Source: Zygnema cylindricum | Lineage: Eukaryota > Streptophyta > Zygnematophyceae > Zygnematales > Zygnemataceae | Direction: 5' to 3' | DNA: 64,000 bases | Assembly: GCA_037447655.1 (NCBI GenBank) | Contig: JBBHKE010000281.1 | Span: 1-64,000 of the forward strand | Shown here: in pieces, positions 45,697-57,900 of the stretch | How the letters are laid out: each line of letters opens with the position of its first letter | How positions within the stretch are numbered: position 1 is the stretch's first letter | Notes under the pieces: model-generated | The model's database searches: none | What the model was told of the DNA's origin: nothing | Seen by the model: only the letters and a program-made list of their open reading frames with translations | Made by a program: the position numbers and the translations under genes

Positions 45697-46885
45697 TGAA
45701 ACTTTGAGACCTCCATTGGCCCTCAGAGTAGGCAGATCCAAAGAAGCTAATCTAGATAGTGCCGACTCCAAACTTGATATAAACCCAAATGACCAACCCC
45801 TTGAGAGTCAGAACCCCAATGTAGATTCACCCCTGTGAAATAACACTATCTGTGTGCTCAGTTCCACCACATAATTCAAAGTTAGAATATGAGATTTGGA
45901 CACATTCACCCACTTTGACTTTCCCTTATAAATGTAGCCACCTAGGCAGACAAAAACTCTGACTGACGACACCCCTGTGTAGCTTGGACTCCCCTGAGTC
46001 CGCAGCAAAAAGAATCACTGAAAATGGTCAAGTAAATTGATAATTATGGCTGGCCAGAGTTTGCCATTTTATACAAGGTGCTCTCTGGGAGAGGCAGTTA
46101 CTTACCCAAAATTTTCTAAGTCCTATTCCCTCTCTAAAACTCTATCTACTGAAGTACGGCACCAATCAAATTAGTGTGTCGTACAGAAAAGTACATGTGC
46201 CGGTGTACTTTCTGTACGGCCATTGTACAACATGGCCAAAATGTCGACACGTGTCATAGCCAGATTTGTTACCGTAATCTTCGGAGTCGCCGCATTCCAA
46301 CATTGTCGCGCCACGTGTCACATGACGTGGTGATGACTGAAAAACGCCAAAAGTACATAATCTGTGATCGCGGCGCCTATCGTGGCCGTCCGATCAAACC
46401 GGATACAATTGTAGCCGTTGAAAATATACGTACGATATTTGTTTCGCGTTCGAAACAAATGCGCGGTATCCGTTTCATAAATTACATTAAATCGTACTCC
46501 GTACTATACAAAACTGTATCTATGCATTACGTATCTATTCCCGTTAGACGAACTAGTCTACGTGTAAAAATATAAATATTTGTCAAACCCAGTGTACTCT
46601 AGCACTGTATTTAGACTTGTTGGTTTAAAGCGAACGACTAGTTTGGCGGAAGTCAGGTACTATGTTCAAATCCTGGGTCCGTCACACCTTTTAGATATCT
46701 CTATTAAGAATTGTCTGTCCACTTCGGACAGCCTAGGCAGCCATGGATCTAACTCCTCTTCAAGTCTTCAGTGACTGCGACAAGTGTGGGGACTTGAGTG
46801 AAGAGTTAGAGGTAGGTTGTTAGTGTCCCCTTTTTTCTTTTTATTTTACAATCTCTAGACCTAGAAAATACTTAAATTTCAACAG
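45697..46885 (-). mobile_element. Solo copia LTR, 1189 bp, with perfect target duplication
   Basis: TG...CA LTR (C3 type) bounded by GTTTG at 45692-45696 and 46886-46890. The uninterrupted homologous site is at about 50045, so the insertion is verified by comparison. It contains the GTACAGAAAAGTAC / GTACTTTCTGTAC inverted repeat near 46185-46215 and a GTTCAAATCCTGG B-box-like word near 46667. Confidence 0.93.
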
Positions 46886-46890
46886 TTTGG

Positions 46891-47040
46891 CGCCAATTAC
46901 CCGTCATGGGAAATTCACAATCATATTACAGCTTCAGTTCTTTTATATATAACGTGTTACACTGAAATTCTTTTTATACCTTTGGCATCTGTTTGTTTGC
47001 CGTTATGTTAATCAATGCATACTGTATGTGTGTGCGTTTA
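46891..47040 (+). pseudogene. Tail of the duplicated intron
   Basis: Matches 50051-50160 (GCGCCAATTACCCGTCATGG, ATATAACGTGTTACACTGAA). Homology ends before exon 3, so the duplicate lacks everything downstream. Confidence 0.8.
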
Positions 47041-47043
47041 GGC

Positions 47044-47513
47044 CATAGTTGTTCAAATCGCGCGATTTTTTCCTTTTTTCCGATTAAAACGTATAATTCG
47101 TAACTTTTGAATAAATCGGAAAAAAACGCGATGTACTTTCTGTCCGGTAAACTGAACGAAAAATTTACGGAAACTGTACGGTATGTATAGTAAATGTACG
47201 GTTTTGTACCCTAAAAGTACGGAATTTGACTAAAAGATACATGTACTTTCTGTCCGGTAAACTGAACAAAAATTTAACGGGAAACGTACGGAATTGTACC
47301 AACATTGTAGGGGCTATGACGAAAAAAGAAAGGAACTGTACGGAAAATGTACAAACTGCGGGATATGTAAAATTTATTTTTGTTTACATGTACGGAATAG
47401 TACGGACGAAAATTCATTATCGATTATTACGATTTTTTCAAAAGGTTCAATGCGTTTGTTACGTATAATTCGTTGCGATTAAATCGTTCGCACTAAACGC
47501 CGTGAACAACTAT
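47044..47513. mobile_element. TIR element with 12-bp ends
   Basis: Ends CATAGTTGTTCA and TGAACAACTATG. An internal block ATGTACTTTCTGTCCGGTAA is tandemly duplicated at about 47132 and 47238, within GTACGG-rich sequence. The flanking target duplication is uncertain (about 5 of 8 matching), so the superfamily is undecided. Confidence 0.5.
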
Positions 47514-48080
47514 GCAATAGGCATATTGTATGGGCCTACTTTCACCTACATCGCAATATTTGTACGAGCGGAGGTAATATCTGTACTAGCGGAGATAATA
47601 TGTGTACCGGCGGAGGTAATTAATGAGTTCTACAGAGCGCATTATAATGTACTACCCAAAATTTCAAAACGCAACGACAAAAAGGCGGCGGCAAACTTTG
47701 ATGGTGGGAGCGTGACGGGATAATTTCGGCGGATTCCCAGCCACCCTGGCGGAAGGCACATGGCACACGCCACGTGTACGCACATACGCGCGCGCTCATC
47801 GTGGATTTTTTTTCTCTTTTCCACGTGGCCCATTTTTACACGTTAAGTCTTCGAGCTTTGTCCTCCCTGTGCACGGTCTTAACAAACTGTAGGGCTAGTG
47901 ATGTGGCGTCACGGATAAAAAGTGTAATAGCATCCGACGGTCCGAATTTACGCCTACAACCTTGGAAATTTTCCCGTAATGATGTTTTCCTTCAAAAAAA
48001 AAAAATGGTACGGATCTGTACGAAACGGTACGGCCCTCAGTAAAAAATCTCACTTTTTCGCTAATGGAAGGCCACCCTAA
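47514..48080. mobile_element. Unclassified repeat, copy 2 (related to 11580-12090)
   Basis: Starts near CAATAGGCATATTGTATGGG, a block also seen at 38215-38245, and ends CTAATGGAAGGCCACCCTAA. The interior aligns with 11580-12090. Confidence 0.5.
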
Positions 48081-48722
48081 TCCTCCAATTGTCCAATTCT
48101 GATGATATATTTTGACAGATTGGCGAAATCTTCGTCCGCTGGTTCTGCCTCCTTTGTCAACGAAACCAATCTTGACGATCGGCCAACAAGCTGTCACTCC
48201 CTCAACCATACTTTTGGATGGTCCTTGGCCGACAAACAGTCTTGACCCTATTGATCCCGTCGCGTCACTCTGTGCACCCGGAAGCGTGACGTTTCGGAAC
48301 CAATTTCCTCCTAGGTCGACCGACTTATCTAATCCATCTTTTATACCGGTGGGCAATCTAACGGCCGACGCCCGCACCATCCGCAGTTTTCCCATCGCAA
48401 TTTTTGGCAATCTAACGGCCGACGCCCAATTCTCTCTTCCAACTACGGCGAATTCCTTGGCACCATCCTCCACGTCAGATACCTTGGTGGTTATTCCAAC
48501 AAAAGACATTCCTATTCAAGAAAACGTACGGCACAGGACCCGACCTGTACCTCTCCCGTTGACCGTAACATACACCAATCAAGAAGCGATTTGCCCGTTA
48601 TAGGGCCTGGACCGTGTCCTGTTTTTCATGGCCGTTACACGCGCATGGGCCCGTCTAAGTACTACTTTAGACGTCCGTACGGACGTTTTGTAGACGCGAC
48701 TCAAAACAATACTATTTTTTTC
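48081..48722. other. Upstream region of giant GTPase gene
   Basis: No convincing gene. A 163-codon plus frame (48112-48603) and a 204-codon minus frame overlap each other and match nothing I know. A 22-bp direct repeat (GGCAATCTAACGGCCGACGC, at 48352 and 48406) lies inside. Confidence 0.4.
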
Positions 48723-48734
48723 TATATATATATA
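48723..48734 (+). promoter_or_regulatory. Candidate TATA box of giant GTPase gene
   Basis: TATATATATATA lies about 113 bases before the ATG at 48847. The duplicated copy has only a weaker GTATATAT at the matching place. Confidence 0.45.
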
Positions 48735-48846
48735 GATTACACTCCGATGTTCAATCGTTTGGTTATCTTGTTTTCCTTAGTTTGGAGAGTAACAAGGAAG
48801 TCGAAGGCTTTAAGAACAAAAATTCCAAAACTTGCCACACCACGCA

Positions 48847-48992
48847 ATGCTGGTTAACAACCAGACTTTGCAATGGCAATGCATCAAGGTGATGGATTTG
48901 CTTGAAGATAACCAGAATGGAAGCCTTGTGGAGAAGATCATTTTGCGAAGGGACGGAGTGGCAAACATATGCAACACTCTCGTTTCAAAGAG
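48847..48992 (+). CDS. Giant GTPase exon 1
   Basis: Starts at the ATG that fits the donor phase and is kept in the duplicated copy (44412). It encodes MLVNNQTLQWQ and a helical segment LLEDNQNGSLVEKIILRRDG, ending AG|GTGATT. An earlier exon cannot be excluded. Confidence 0.75.
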
Positions 48993-51900
48993 GTGATTTT
49001 AGGGCCATAAGCGTCATGCTTTTTTCAGGACCTAGATGTAAAAAAAAAATGATAGTAAGAAAAATTTGTTGTAGCTCAAAATGGCTTTGGTAAGTTGTAA
49101 AAAAAAATAAGACAAATGAACCGACTGAATATATTTCAGCTATACAATAAAAAATTTCGGAAGCCCAATAGCATTATCCTATATATTAGGCAACTTAGTG
49201 AAGTTGTAGATAGCGGCAAACAGCCTGCGAAATTCTAGCTATGAGTACTTTCAACAGTATGTTTTTTCCCTCTCTAACCATTCCTATTATCCTCAGAAGG
49301 ACAATGTGCTTTTATTTCTCGATCGCTTGTTTTATCGATTTGCTGACATGCAATGGCAATGTTTTATCATTATTGTAATGCAATGCTTAACCTTTTTATT
49401 CCTCAGTGAATATTCTGACGGATAAGTTTGAACTATTTTTGGTTCATTATCACAAACATACCTCCTGTATCGTAAGATCTGCCCTCACATTTTGATTAAC
49501 ATTTTTATGGGATGATGGGTTGCAGCTCTACTCCTACCGCAGACATGATACTGTTTGAGAAGCTTGAGACGACCAAGCACAAGGCTTATGGGGTTTTTGG
49601 TCATAAAAACACTGTTAGAAAATTCCTGCAAGGACTTGGAGCCTGGGAGCCTGAGCTACCTGAAGACAATCTGTTTGATAGCCCTGGGATGTATGCCTTT
49701 ATTTCCACATCAAAACCTGCATACAGGAGCACAGATGCTGAGGGAACTGCAGGAGATGATACAATCACTGAACGGCACTCAATTTACATGGTAGTCTGGC
49801 CGAAAGAGGACGCTTTTGACATTATCCAGGCTCTAAACAAGACCACAGCATTTTTTCGCTATTTGACCAAGCTATGTCAACAGGTGAGCATTCCACCAAT
49901 CATATTTGGTGGTAAATCGTTTCTTCCCTTACCTTCATATATGGATCAAATGCATTGTTTCGTCCACGCCATAAGGAAACATGGGCAAATGGAAAGATAG
50001 ATGACAAATATAAAACCTCCAAGGAGCTCGAGACCAACAAGTTGCAGTCTGGCGCCAATTACCCGTCATGGGAAACACACAATCATATTAAAGCTTCAGT
50101 TCTTTGATATATAACGTGTTACACTGAACTTATTTTTCTACCTTTGGCATCTGTTTGTTTGGCTTCATGTTAGTCAAACCTGACCAGTTACTGGTTTCTT
50201 CTTTGCAGGTCTTTGTTTGTCTGGATGAAACTTGTGCTCGCACATTCCCTAAAGATCGAAAGATTGAGAAAATATCTCGACGTCATGTGTACAAGCTTGA
50301 GGAAACGGTTGTCCAGGAATATAGCTTTTCTCTCCAGGAAGGTTTTGAACTCAAATTCAAAGAAGAGTCTCATTCTGACGGTTACATTTTGCCAATTGGC
50401 GGTGCTGCGGTGTTGATCGGGAATGGGGTGCAATCAAAAAAAAAGTTAAAAGCATGGTCCATGGAAGTGAAGCTTGACAGGAATGGGTTTATCAACATCA
50501 ACGTGAGTAATGGTGCTGCTTCTCAAGCAATTTTTTTTTACGGCTTCGCTATTTTTATTAAAGACGCAGCTTGAGCAGGATCACTTGGTTTTTTTTATGA
50601 TGTGAATTTCTTTGTAAGCTATTGCCAAACTAGAGGTCTAACATTTTTTGGCTCGTGTTTTTTGTCTTTCTGTTTGCGTGGCAGGATTTAAAAGATAATC
50701 ATTCAGTCCATTTGGATAAAATGTCCAGCTTCGAGCAAAAAAAATTGTTCCGGAAACTATCCCAGGAGTCATACGACGTTGTGGATCAATTAGACACAGA
50801 GCTTCGCTGGTGGCAAGATAGTTCAAGAGATCGTAAAACAAAGAGTGCGGGAAGTGAGGAAGCAACTCCATCGAGGGTAGCTAAACAAAACCAAAATAAA
50901 TTCAAGGATGTCCGTAATTACGTGCAGGATAAGGCTGTAAACCTTCAAAGTAGAAATGGGGAGGTCCCACAAAAAGGAAAAAAGAAGTGTGATCCTCAGG
51001 ACAAGTTAACAATTCAGAAACAGAAATTGGAAACAGAGAAACTATCTTGCCTGCACAAGAAGCACTTCCATGTGGTACCTGGGAGTACCCATCCACGTCT
51101 GTCTTTGTCTTCTGTGAAAATTTTGGGCCACACTGTGGTGCTGGATGGACATTTGGAGCAGGATGACGAGCCGCAAATCAGTTACAAGGTGAAATACGTC
51201 ACTATTCGTCAACACGAGCAGGCGAGTCTTTTGAGTGATAGATTTTCGAAAATCCATCCATCTCAAACAGAGAGTGGGAAATTTGACCTTCCAGAAAGTA
51301 TGAAGATCATTAACGCTTGGTTAATAAAAGATAAACTATTGGTGGTGTCAAGGCATTTGTCTGAAGCAAAATCTGATGTTAGCATTTTCAGCATGCGAGA
51401 CGGAACACGGTGTCTTATGAAGCCCATAAGCAAATCAGTCCATCTTGCGGATTTTGATGCAAAAAGCAGATTGTTAGCTATTTACACTTACAGTAAGTCA
51501 ACTACAGAGGATCCGCGGACCGGTAGTTTTGTTGTTTATAGTCTTAACGGGAAGTTCACGAAATTTCAAAATGCAACATCCCAATGTTATCTTGAGACAG
51601 AACTGCACAGCATGGTTTTCTTGTATGACTGCCAAAAGCTCGCTCTTTTGGACTGTGGCAACAGGATTCAGTTTTATGACGTTGCAGTACAGCAACTTAT
51701 CTCCAGAGATATCAAGTTGGACAGCGAGCTTTCTCCTCTGAGAATGTTCACAATTGAGATGGGGGTGTTTCTGATGATATTGTGTCGAACGGAAGGAGTA
51801 GAAGGCGTTCAAGTGTATCCATTCACCACCTCGTCATTACGAGCTCTACCACCTGTCAGCATCAAGTCACAATCTAAGGGAACGTGGGAAGTCTTTGAAT

Positions 51901-54900
51901 TTGGCGAGAAGGTGCGGCAGGTACACTTATGTCTGCTGAACTCTGAGAACTTTGTTATGACCAGCCACGTTATTGTGACCACAGGGAATGAGAAGGCACA
52001 GATTATCACTGAAAAGACCACAAATGTTGATAATTCTTCAAGAGATAATAGTGAAATAGTGATGACACCTCTTGAGTATATTCAATTTGTATATGACAAA
52101 TTTCCAGTTCAAGGAGAAGCTAAACTTCAGAGCTCACCAGCAAATCCGCAGATGACTGTCGTTTTTGACTACGACTTAGAATTATTTGTTAGCAACGAGC
52201 TGGAAACCCGTACGCGAAAATACGTCAAATCTATCTGCAATTCGCTACTAAAAAACCTTTGGGAGATTTCCAGCTTATACACACACTGAAAGTAATAAGT
52301 CTGGATTCCTTCCAAAGATCAATCCTTGACAACAGTTGCCCAATGGAGAGTTTTCCGGCTAGTCAGCGTACTGGAGATTGGGCGAGGCAGCTCATCTGCT
52401 TGGTACCTCTCCAAATAGTCAGAGCAGAAGATAACGCTTTTCATATCCTCACAGACGAAATTTCGATTTCCAAGGAGCACGCACGAAATATTCAAGAATG
52501 CGCAGATCATATAAACTTAGGTGTTTACGATGCCATTCTCCGATGGTGGCCTGGGAAAGTGTTGGTCATCTCTTCCATGGGCAAGCAGAGTACAGGAAAA
52601 AGCTATACACTAAACCACCTTTACGGTCTATCCTTCGAAATTTCTGGGGCACGTTGTACCGATGGCTGCTGGATGACAATGTGTGAAGGGCAAAGACAAA
52701 ACGGAGAAGACATCCTGTACGTTGTGCTGGATTTCGAGGGTCTTGGTTCATTTGAAAGATCGCAACAAGAAGACATGCTTCTGTCTGTCTTCAACGCTGC
52801 AATATCAGGAGTGACATTATTCAAGACAGATCTCCAACTTGGTCGAGACACTGAGAATATGTTTGCACGTTTTCAGGCGGGAGTGGGTCTTATTAAAGGG
52901 GAAAAGCGATTATTCAAAGGGCGTTTTTGCATAATAAATAAAGATGTTCCTTCGAGAGACGTTGAAACTGTCAATTCTGAGTTTCATTCAAAATTGCAAC
53001 ATATAATTGCAGGAAACTCAGAATGCAATTTTATCAAAGAGATGTACAACAACGATTTTGAGATTTTTCCCTTTCCGCCTCTTGGAGATCCAGATTACTT
53101 CGTTGAGCTCGGGCACATTGATGCTGACATTAGATCGAGATTGGATGCATGTCAATTTGTTAGTGGAATATCATTTGCTGACTGTATGAAGACTATCATG
53201 GCTAAAATGCAGCTTAAGGACTGGCAATCTCTTAATAGTTTGGAGATTGAGACCCGCCTTCGTTACCTTGAAGATCATCTGGAAATTGCCTTGCAGACTG
53301 GAAGAGCTGAGCTGGACGATTTTGTGAACGAAGAGCTTAAATATTTGGACAAAGGCGGTATGGTCGAAGAGTTACCTCTTCAGAATTTTCTAAGTAATGG
53401 GAGCCAAGAGACAAATATGGACGATGCGCTAAAGACATTTCTGGACGTGTCAATCACCTTTCCTGCCGGTGGTGCATCCTTCATAGATGCTGACGTTTCT
53501 CTAGAAGAGCTATTTGACACGTATGAAAGCATGGGCTCTGTCAGGACAGGAAAGGCGCATGATATCTGGCACAACAAGTTCTCAGATTTTGTGGCTGCCA
53601 TTTGTAGGCGGAGAGTGAAGCGCGTAATGACATGGGTGGAAAAGAATCTCGTTGGATTCGATAGCAAAACAGTGGAGACTGCCGATGGTAGAGAGGCCGC
53701 AGTTCCCCATAGGAGTGACGTGGCAACAAACTTCATCTATCAAACAAAAATACGGGCCGACAAACTCTGGGAGGATTTGAAAGTAAGTTGAATTATGAAT
53801 CCGTATCGGCTTGTATTGGCTCATTTGCACCCGTCAATAATCTGTTACTTCGTGAGATGTCACAGTGGTTGAGCCCCATGCAGCCAATTTTGTTTGAATA
53901 TGTTTAATTTGCATTTTTTATTTTAAATGTTTGTTCTCAAATTTTGTAGTTATATGGCATAATTGAAACATGGGATACAACCTTGGGGCTTAAATTTTGC
54001 CTGTTGTAAGCCTGATTCATTCGATTACAAAAGGTGGTGCTAACTTTTCCCCGAAAAAACAGCCAAAACATCCTTTATCTGGCTGTTTTTTTTGTTAACC
54101 TTATCTTAACATGTTCCTTTGCTTTTCTCCATCCTCTTTTATGCTCACTTTGGGCAAAAAGCTTTCCGAATTGGGTCGTTGTTTTTGTTCCTGAAGTAGT
54201 TACTGGCTTCACTTAAACTAATGTATGATTTGCTGTATGGCATCCTCTGAAAAAACCAGTACCAATTAGTCTTATTTAACCACTCGACTTTTACAGAAAA
54301 AAACTAGTGTTTCAATGACTTGTCAAAGCCAGATAATGGCTGATATATTTATAACATATGACTAGAAATATTGTGCTCAACTGTTCACAAAGAATGTTTA
54401 TTTTTTTGTTTATTGTCATCTCAGTGTTTCCTGGCAATTATAGCCCTATTACACTGATCATTTTAGAAGGTATTCGAAAACTCTCACATTTTCTGCAATT
54501 GTTGCTTTGTTTGGATAATGTTGTACAATTTGTCTGCCATTTTAAGCTGACCAATTCTTTAACCTCCGCTTTTTTGACAGGTGTGCAAGTCAGTCTGTAG
54601 TGACTGCTACTTGTTTTGTATTTTACCGAAGAACCATCATTCCTCAACACATTCCTGCAAGGGAAATCATCGTTGCAAGGAGCTCTGCTCATTCTGCAAA
54701 TTGGATGGACACGACAAAATTTGCGGTGACAAGATGGGGCATCCCGGGGAGCATGACTGCAGGTGATGTCGGCATGTGTCACGCAGATGAAAACACATAT
54801 GTTTCTAATGATCCCTAAGGTGACAGCTCACTTTTCCAGTGGCCGTGTCAATGTTGAAGCCTGGTCGGGAAAGGTAGTATTACAATTTTGTAAGTGATTT

Positions 54901-57900
54901 GGTCAAATATGCAGCTAGCTCTCTTAGCCAAATGTGGTAGTACGATAGTCTCCAGTAGCTTGTAGTATCGTTACGTAACGTACACCATGATATTCGCACT
55001 GACAAAAGAATGTCTTTCTGTGTGACGCATGACATTTTCATCCAGGGAAAAATATCACACTTGTGATCACCCATGTGACTTGAAGGGCAGTCTCAACTGC
55101 AATGAGGTTTGCGCAGGAAAGGCAGGCCATAAAAAGTTCACGACTGCTGCCGAACGTGGTACTGGGCACCTCTGCAGTGCAAAAACTCATCTTTGCGGCC
55201 AAAAATGCTCCGCCTTCGGCTGCCGCGGCGCCTGTGTGATTACGTACGGACTGACTCATACCGTACATAAATGTGTGGCGGGAACTTGCAGCCACAAGTG
55301 TGTCGTGAAAGACTGTGAGCAGGTGGTTTACGACATTGCCGTATGACTAATAGAGGCTGGCAAAGCCGAAAAAGCTTTCTCAGTTTTTGCTGTACTTAGT
55401 ATGATATATAACGGTATTGAATTCTACAGAGTCTTGGATGCTTAACAATTGTTACCAGTTCGTATAAGTAATGTGAAATAACTAGTGAAATGCCATAGCG
55501 CGAGATGAACACAGGCTAGGTGAAAGCTTTCTCAAAAACGACAAAGAAAAAATTAAAAAAGAAATATACGAATGCAGATTTAAAATTACTGTTCGGATTA
55601 TTCATTCGTTGTACGAATTTCGTACAGCATAGGAAATATTCAGTGCTATTAATTCTTATTCAGTGCCAAATAACGTGGATAACAAGCTGCTTCCAGAGTT
55701 GATTCTAAGAAAGGAAAGGAAAAAAAAAAAAGTGATACAGTGTGTACATTGTTGGTAGAGGCCACTGCATGCTGCATAAAGTACACGTTTCTGTGGATAA
55801 TCGTAGAAATTTTGAGCAAAAGCATGGAATAATCGTAGAGATGTACAAGAAAGTTGAACAGTTTTTAGAGTTTTTCGCCTGGTAACTCCGATTGCTGACA
55901 TTGATGTTGCTCTGTGGCAAATGAGCAGATCTGCGCAGCTCCTGACCACTTCCATCTCTCTCCTAACTCGAGAACATTCCTTGAAGAGACTGGAGGAGCC
56001 CTCCAGGGCGGCATCGACAAGTTTGATGGACATTTTTGTGGCAAGGACCATCTTTGTTCAGAACCCTGTAAAAGTGATGGTATTTGTAAAGTGACCATTG
56101 AAGCTGTTGAAGGTTTCCACAACTATGCTGGAAAAAGATCCACCTTCATAGTGAGTTGTTCGACCGGATCCCTCACTTTATCAGAGTACTTGCAGCATCA
56201 AAAGTATTATTTTGTGAAGGTTTTACAGGTCGATCAGATAGGTTTGGCTGTACTCCATTAGCAACATCGTATGGAAGCATGAGATTGATGCATAAATCAT
56301 ATGTTTTGCAACCTTGGCTTTTCTATCCTTAAAATAGTTTTTATGTGCAATAAATCATGTGCATTACATATCTGAAATTTCGATTAGCAAAGTCTTCTGA
56401 TGGTACTCCATTACAGACAAAAAGGTCTGTATTTCCCATTATTCTGGAAAATACGAATGGAAACTTTTCTATGTATTCTTAGCCCTGGTTTGTTGAATTG
56501 TGAAATGCAGTATAAGGCGGCATCCGTAGCGAAAGGTGAGAAGGAGGTATGCAGTGTCAAAATACCTCCATTTAAAACTGAACATGAAGGTCCACATCTC
56601 CACGACCCTCGTGCCATTCACACTTGTGACCAGCGGTGTCCGACCTGTCTTTATTTCTGCGAAAAACCTTTTGGACATCCCGGAAGGCACCATGCTGCTC
56701 ATGGAATGATGAAAGACTGTTATTTCGTAGCCAATACTGAGGTAAAGTACCACCTTTTATTTATTTATTATTATTATTATTTATTTTATTTTATTTATTT
56801 ATTTATTAATTTTTTTAATTTTTTTTATTATTCCATTTTGTGGTTGGTCCGTACACTAATTCAATCGCGGTTTTTTAAACCAAAAAATCATAACATATGT
56901 TAGTAACACTATTTATTGGAGGGGACTAAGGAGCCATGTCGCTCTACATTGAATTTGTGTTTTAGGTTCCAGTTCTACATTCACACTAACAATTCCTAAT
57001 ACACTAATGTCAGTGGGCAGTGTAGTTGACAGAGGTTCGGCATTTTTTTTCATAATTCCTCAGTTCCTCCTATGTTGTTTTCTAAATTATAACATGCGAG
57101 GAAATTACTTACCAATTTTAAGCTTGCATTTACAGGAGATTGACTTTGCTCAGCGAAAATACTCTGCGGGAGAGTCAGGGGAAGCGGAAATGTGTGACAT
57201 GTTCTGTAGGAACCTTGGAAGGGGACACATCCATTTGCTTCCTTGTGATGCGGAACCAAATTCCCAATGTAGCCACTCAGCAGAAGATGGACGTCAACAT
57301 CAAACTTGTCAGTACATAGGCGGGTCTGGAGACGGAAGTCTCCGAACAGATAAGTTGGATGAGTTAACTCATGAGAGTTATTGGACGACAGTCAATTGGA
57401 AGGACCCCTGCTCTAATAAGGAGCGCAAGGTAATTGCTTAGCTAAGAACGGAAATGGATTTTACCAAAGCATTACCCTAATCACTGGTTCACTCCGCCGT
57501 CTGAAATGATATACATTTGTGTTTGTTTGTTTGTCATCAGAAGGTAAAGATTTCATAATGGCCCTTATATGCGCAGTTTTGACATGCAGTGGTCATTATG
57601 ACAGGCGAACTTTGTAAATTTTGAAGAATGTGACAAAGGACTGAAGCAACGCCCCAAACAACACCTTTTCATCGCTTTTAGAATCAATAACTCTAATTTC
57701 ATTCCAGGTTTTTCTGACACAAAAACATAGTGCTAACAACACTGTTTAGGCCCAGAATGCACCACATATACCGACCATAAATTCGTGGTGTTAATATAAA
57801 TGCCGCTTCACACCAATTAGTCTCCAACTTTAATAGGGATGTAAGGTGTACCGTTGCCAGAGATGCAATTAAGAATGTGATGTTTAAACGAACAGGTTAA

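Noticed and set aside
48112-48603. 163-codon plus frame upstream of the giant GTPase
   Set aside because: No recognised domain, repeated 22-bp segment inside, and an even longer overlapping minus frame; coding not supported.
52259-53791. Separate GTPase gene starting near 52259
   Set aside because: There is no ATG or acceptor at the start, the frame overlaps the upstream one by only ten codons, and the slippery/indel explanation joins them without loss of sequence.
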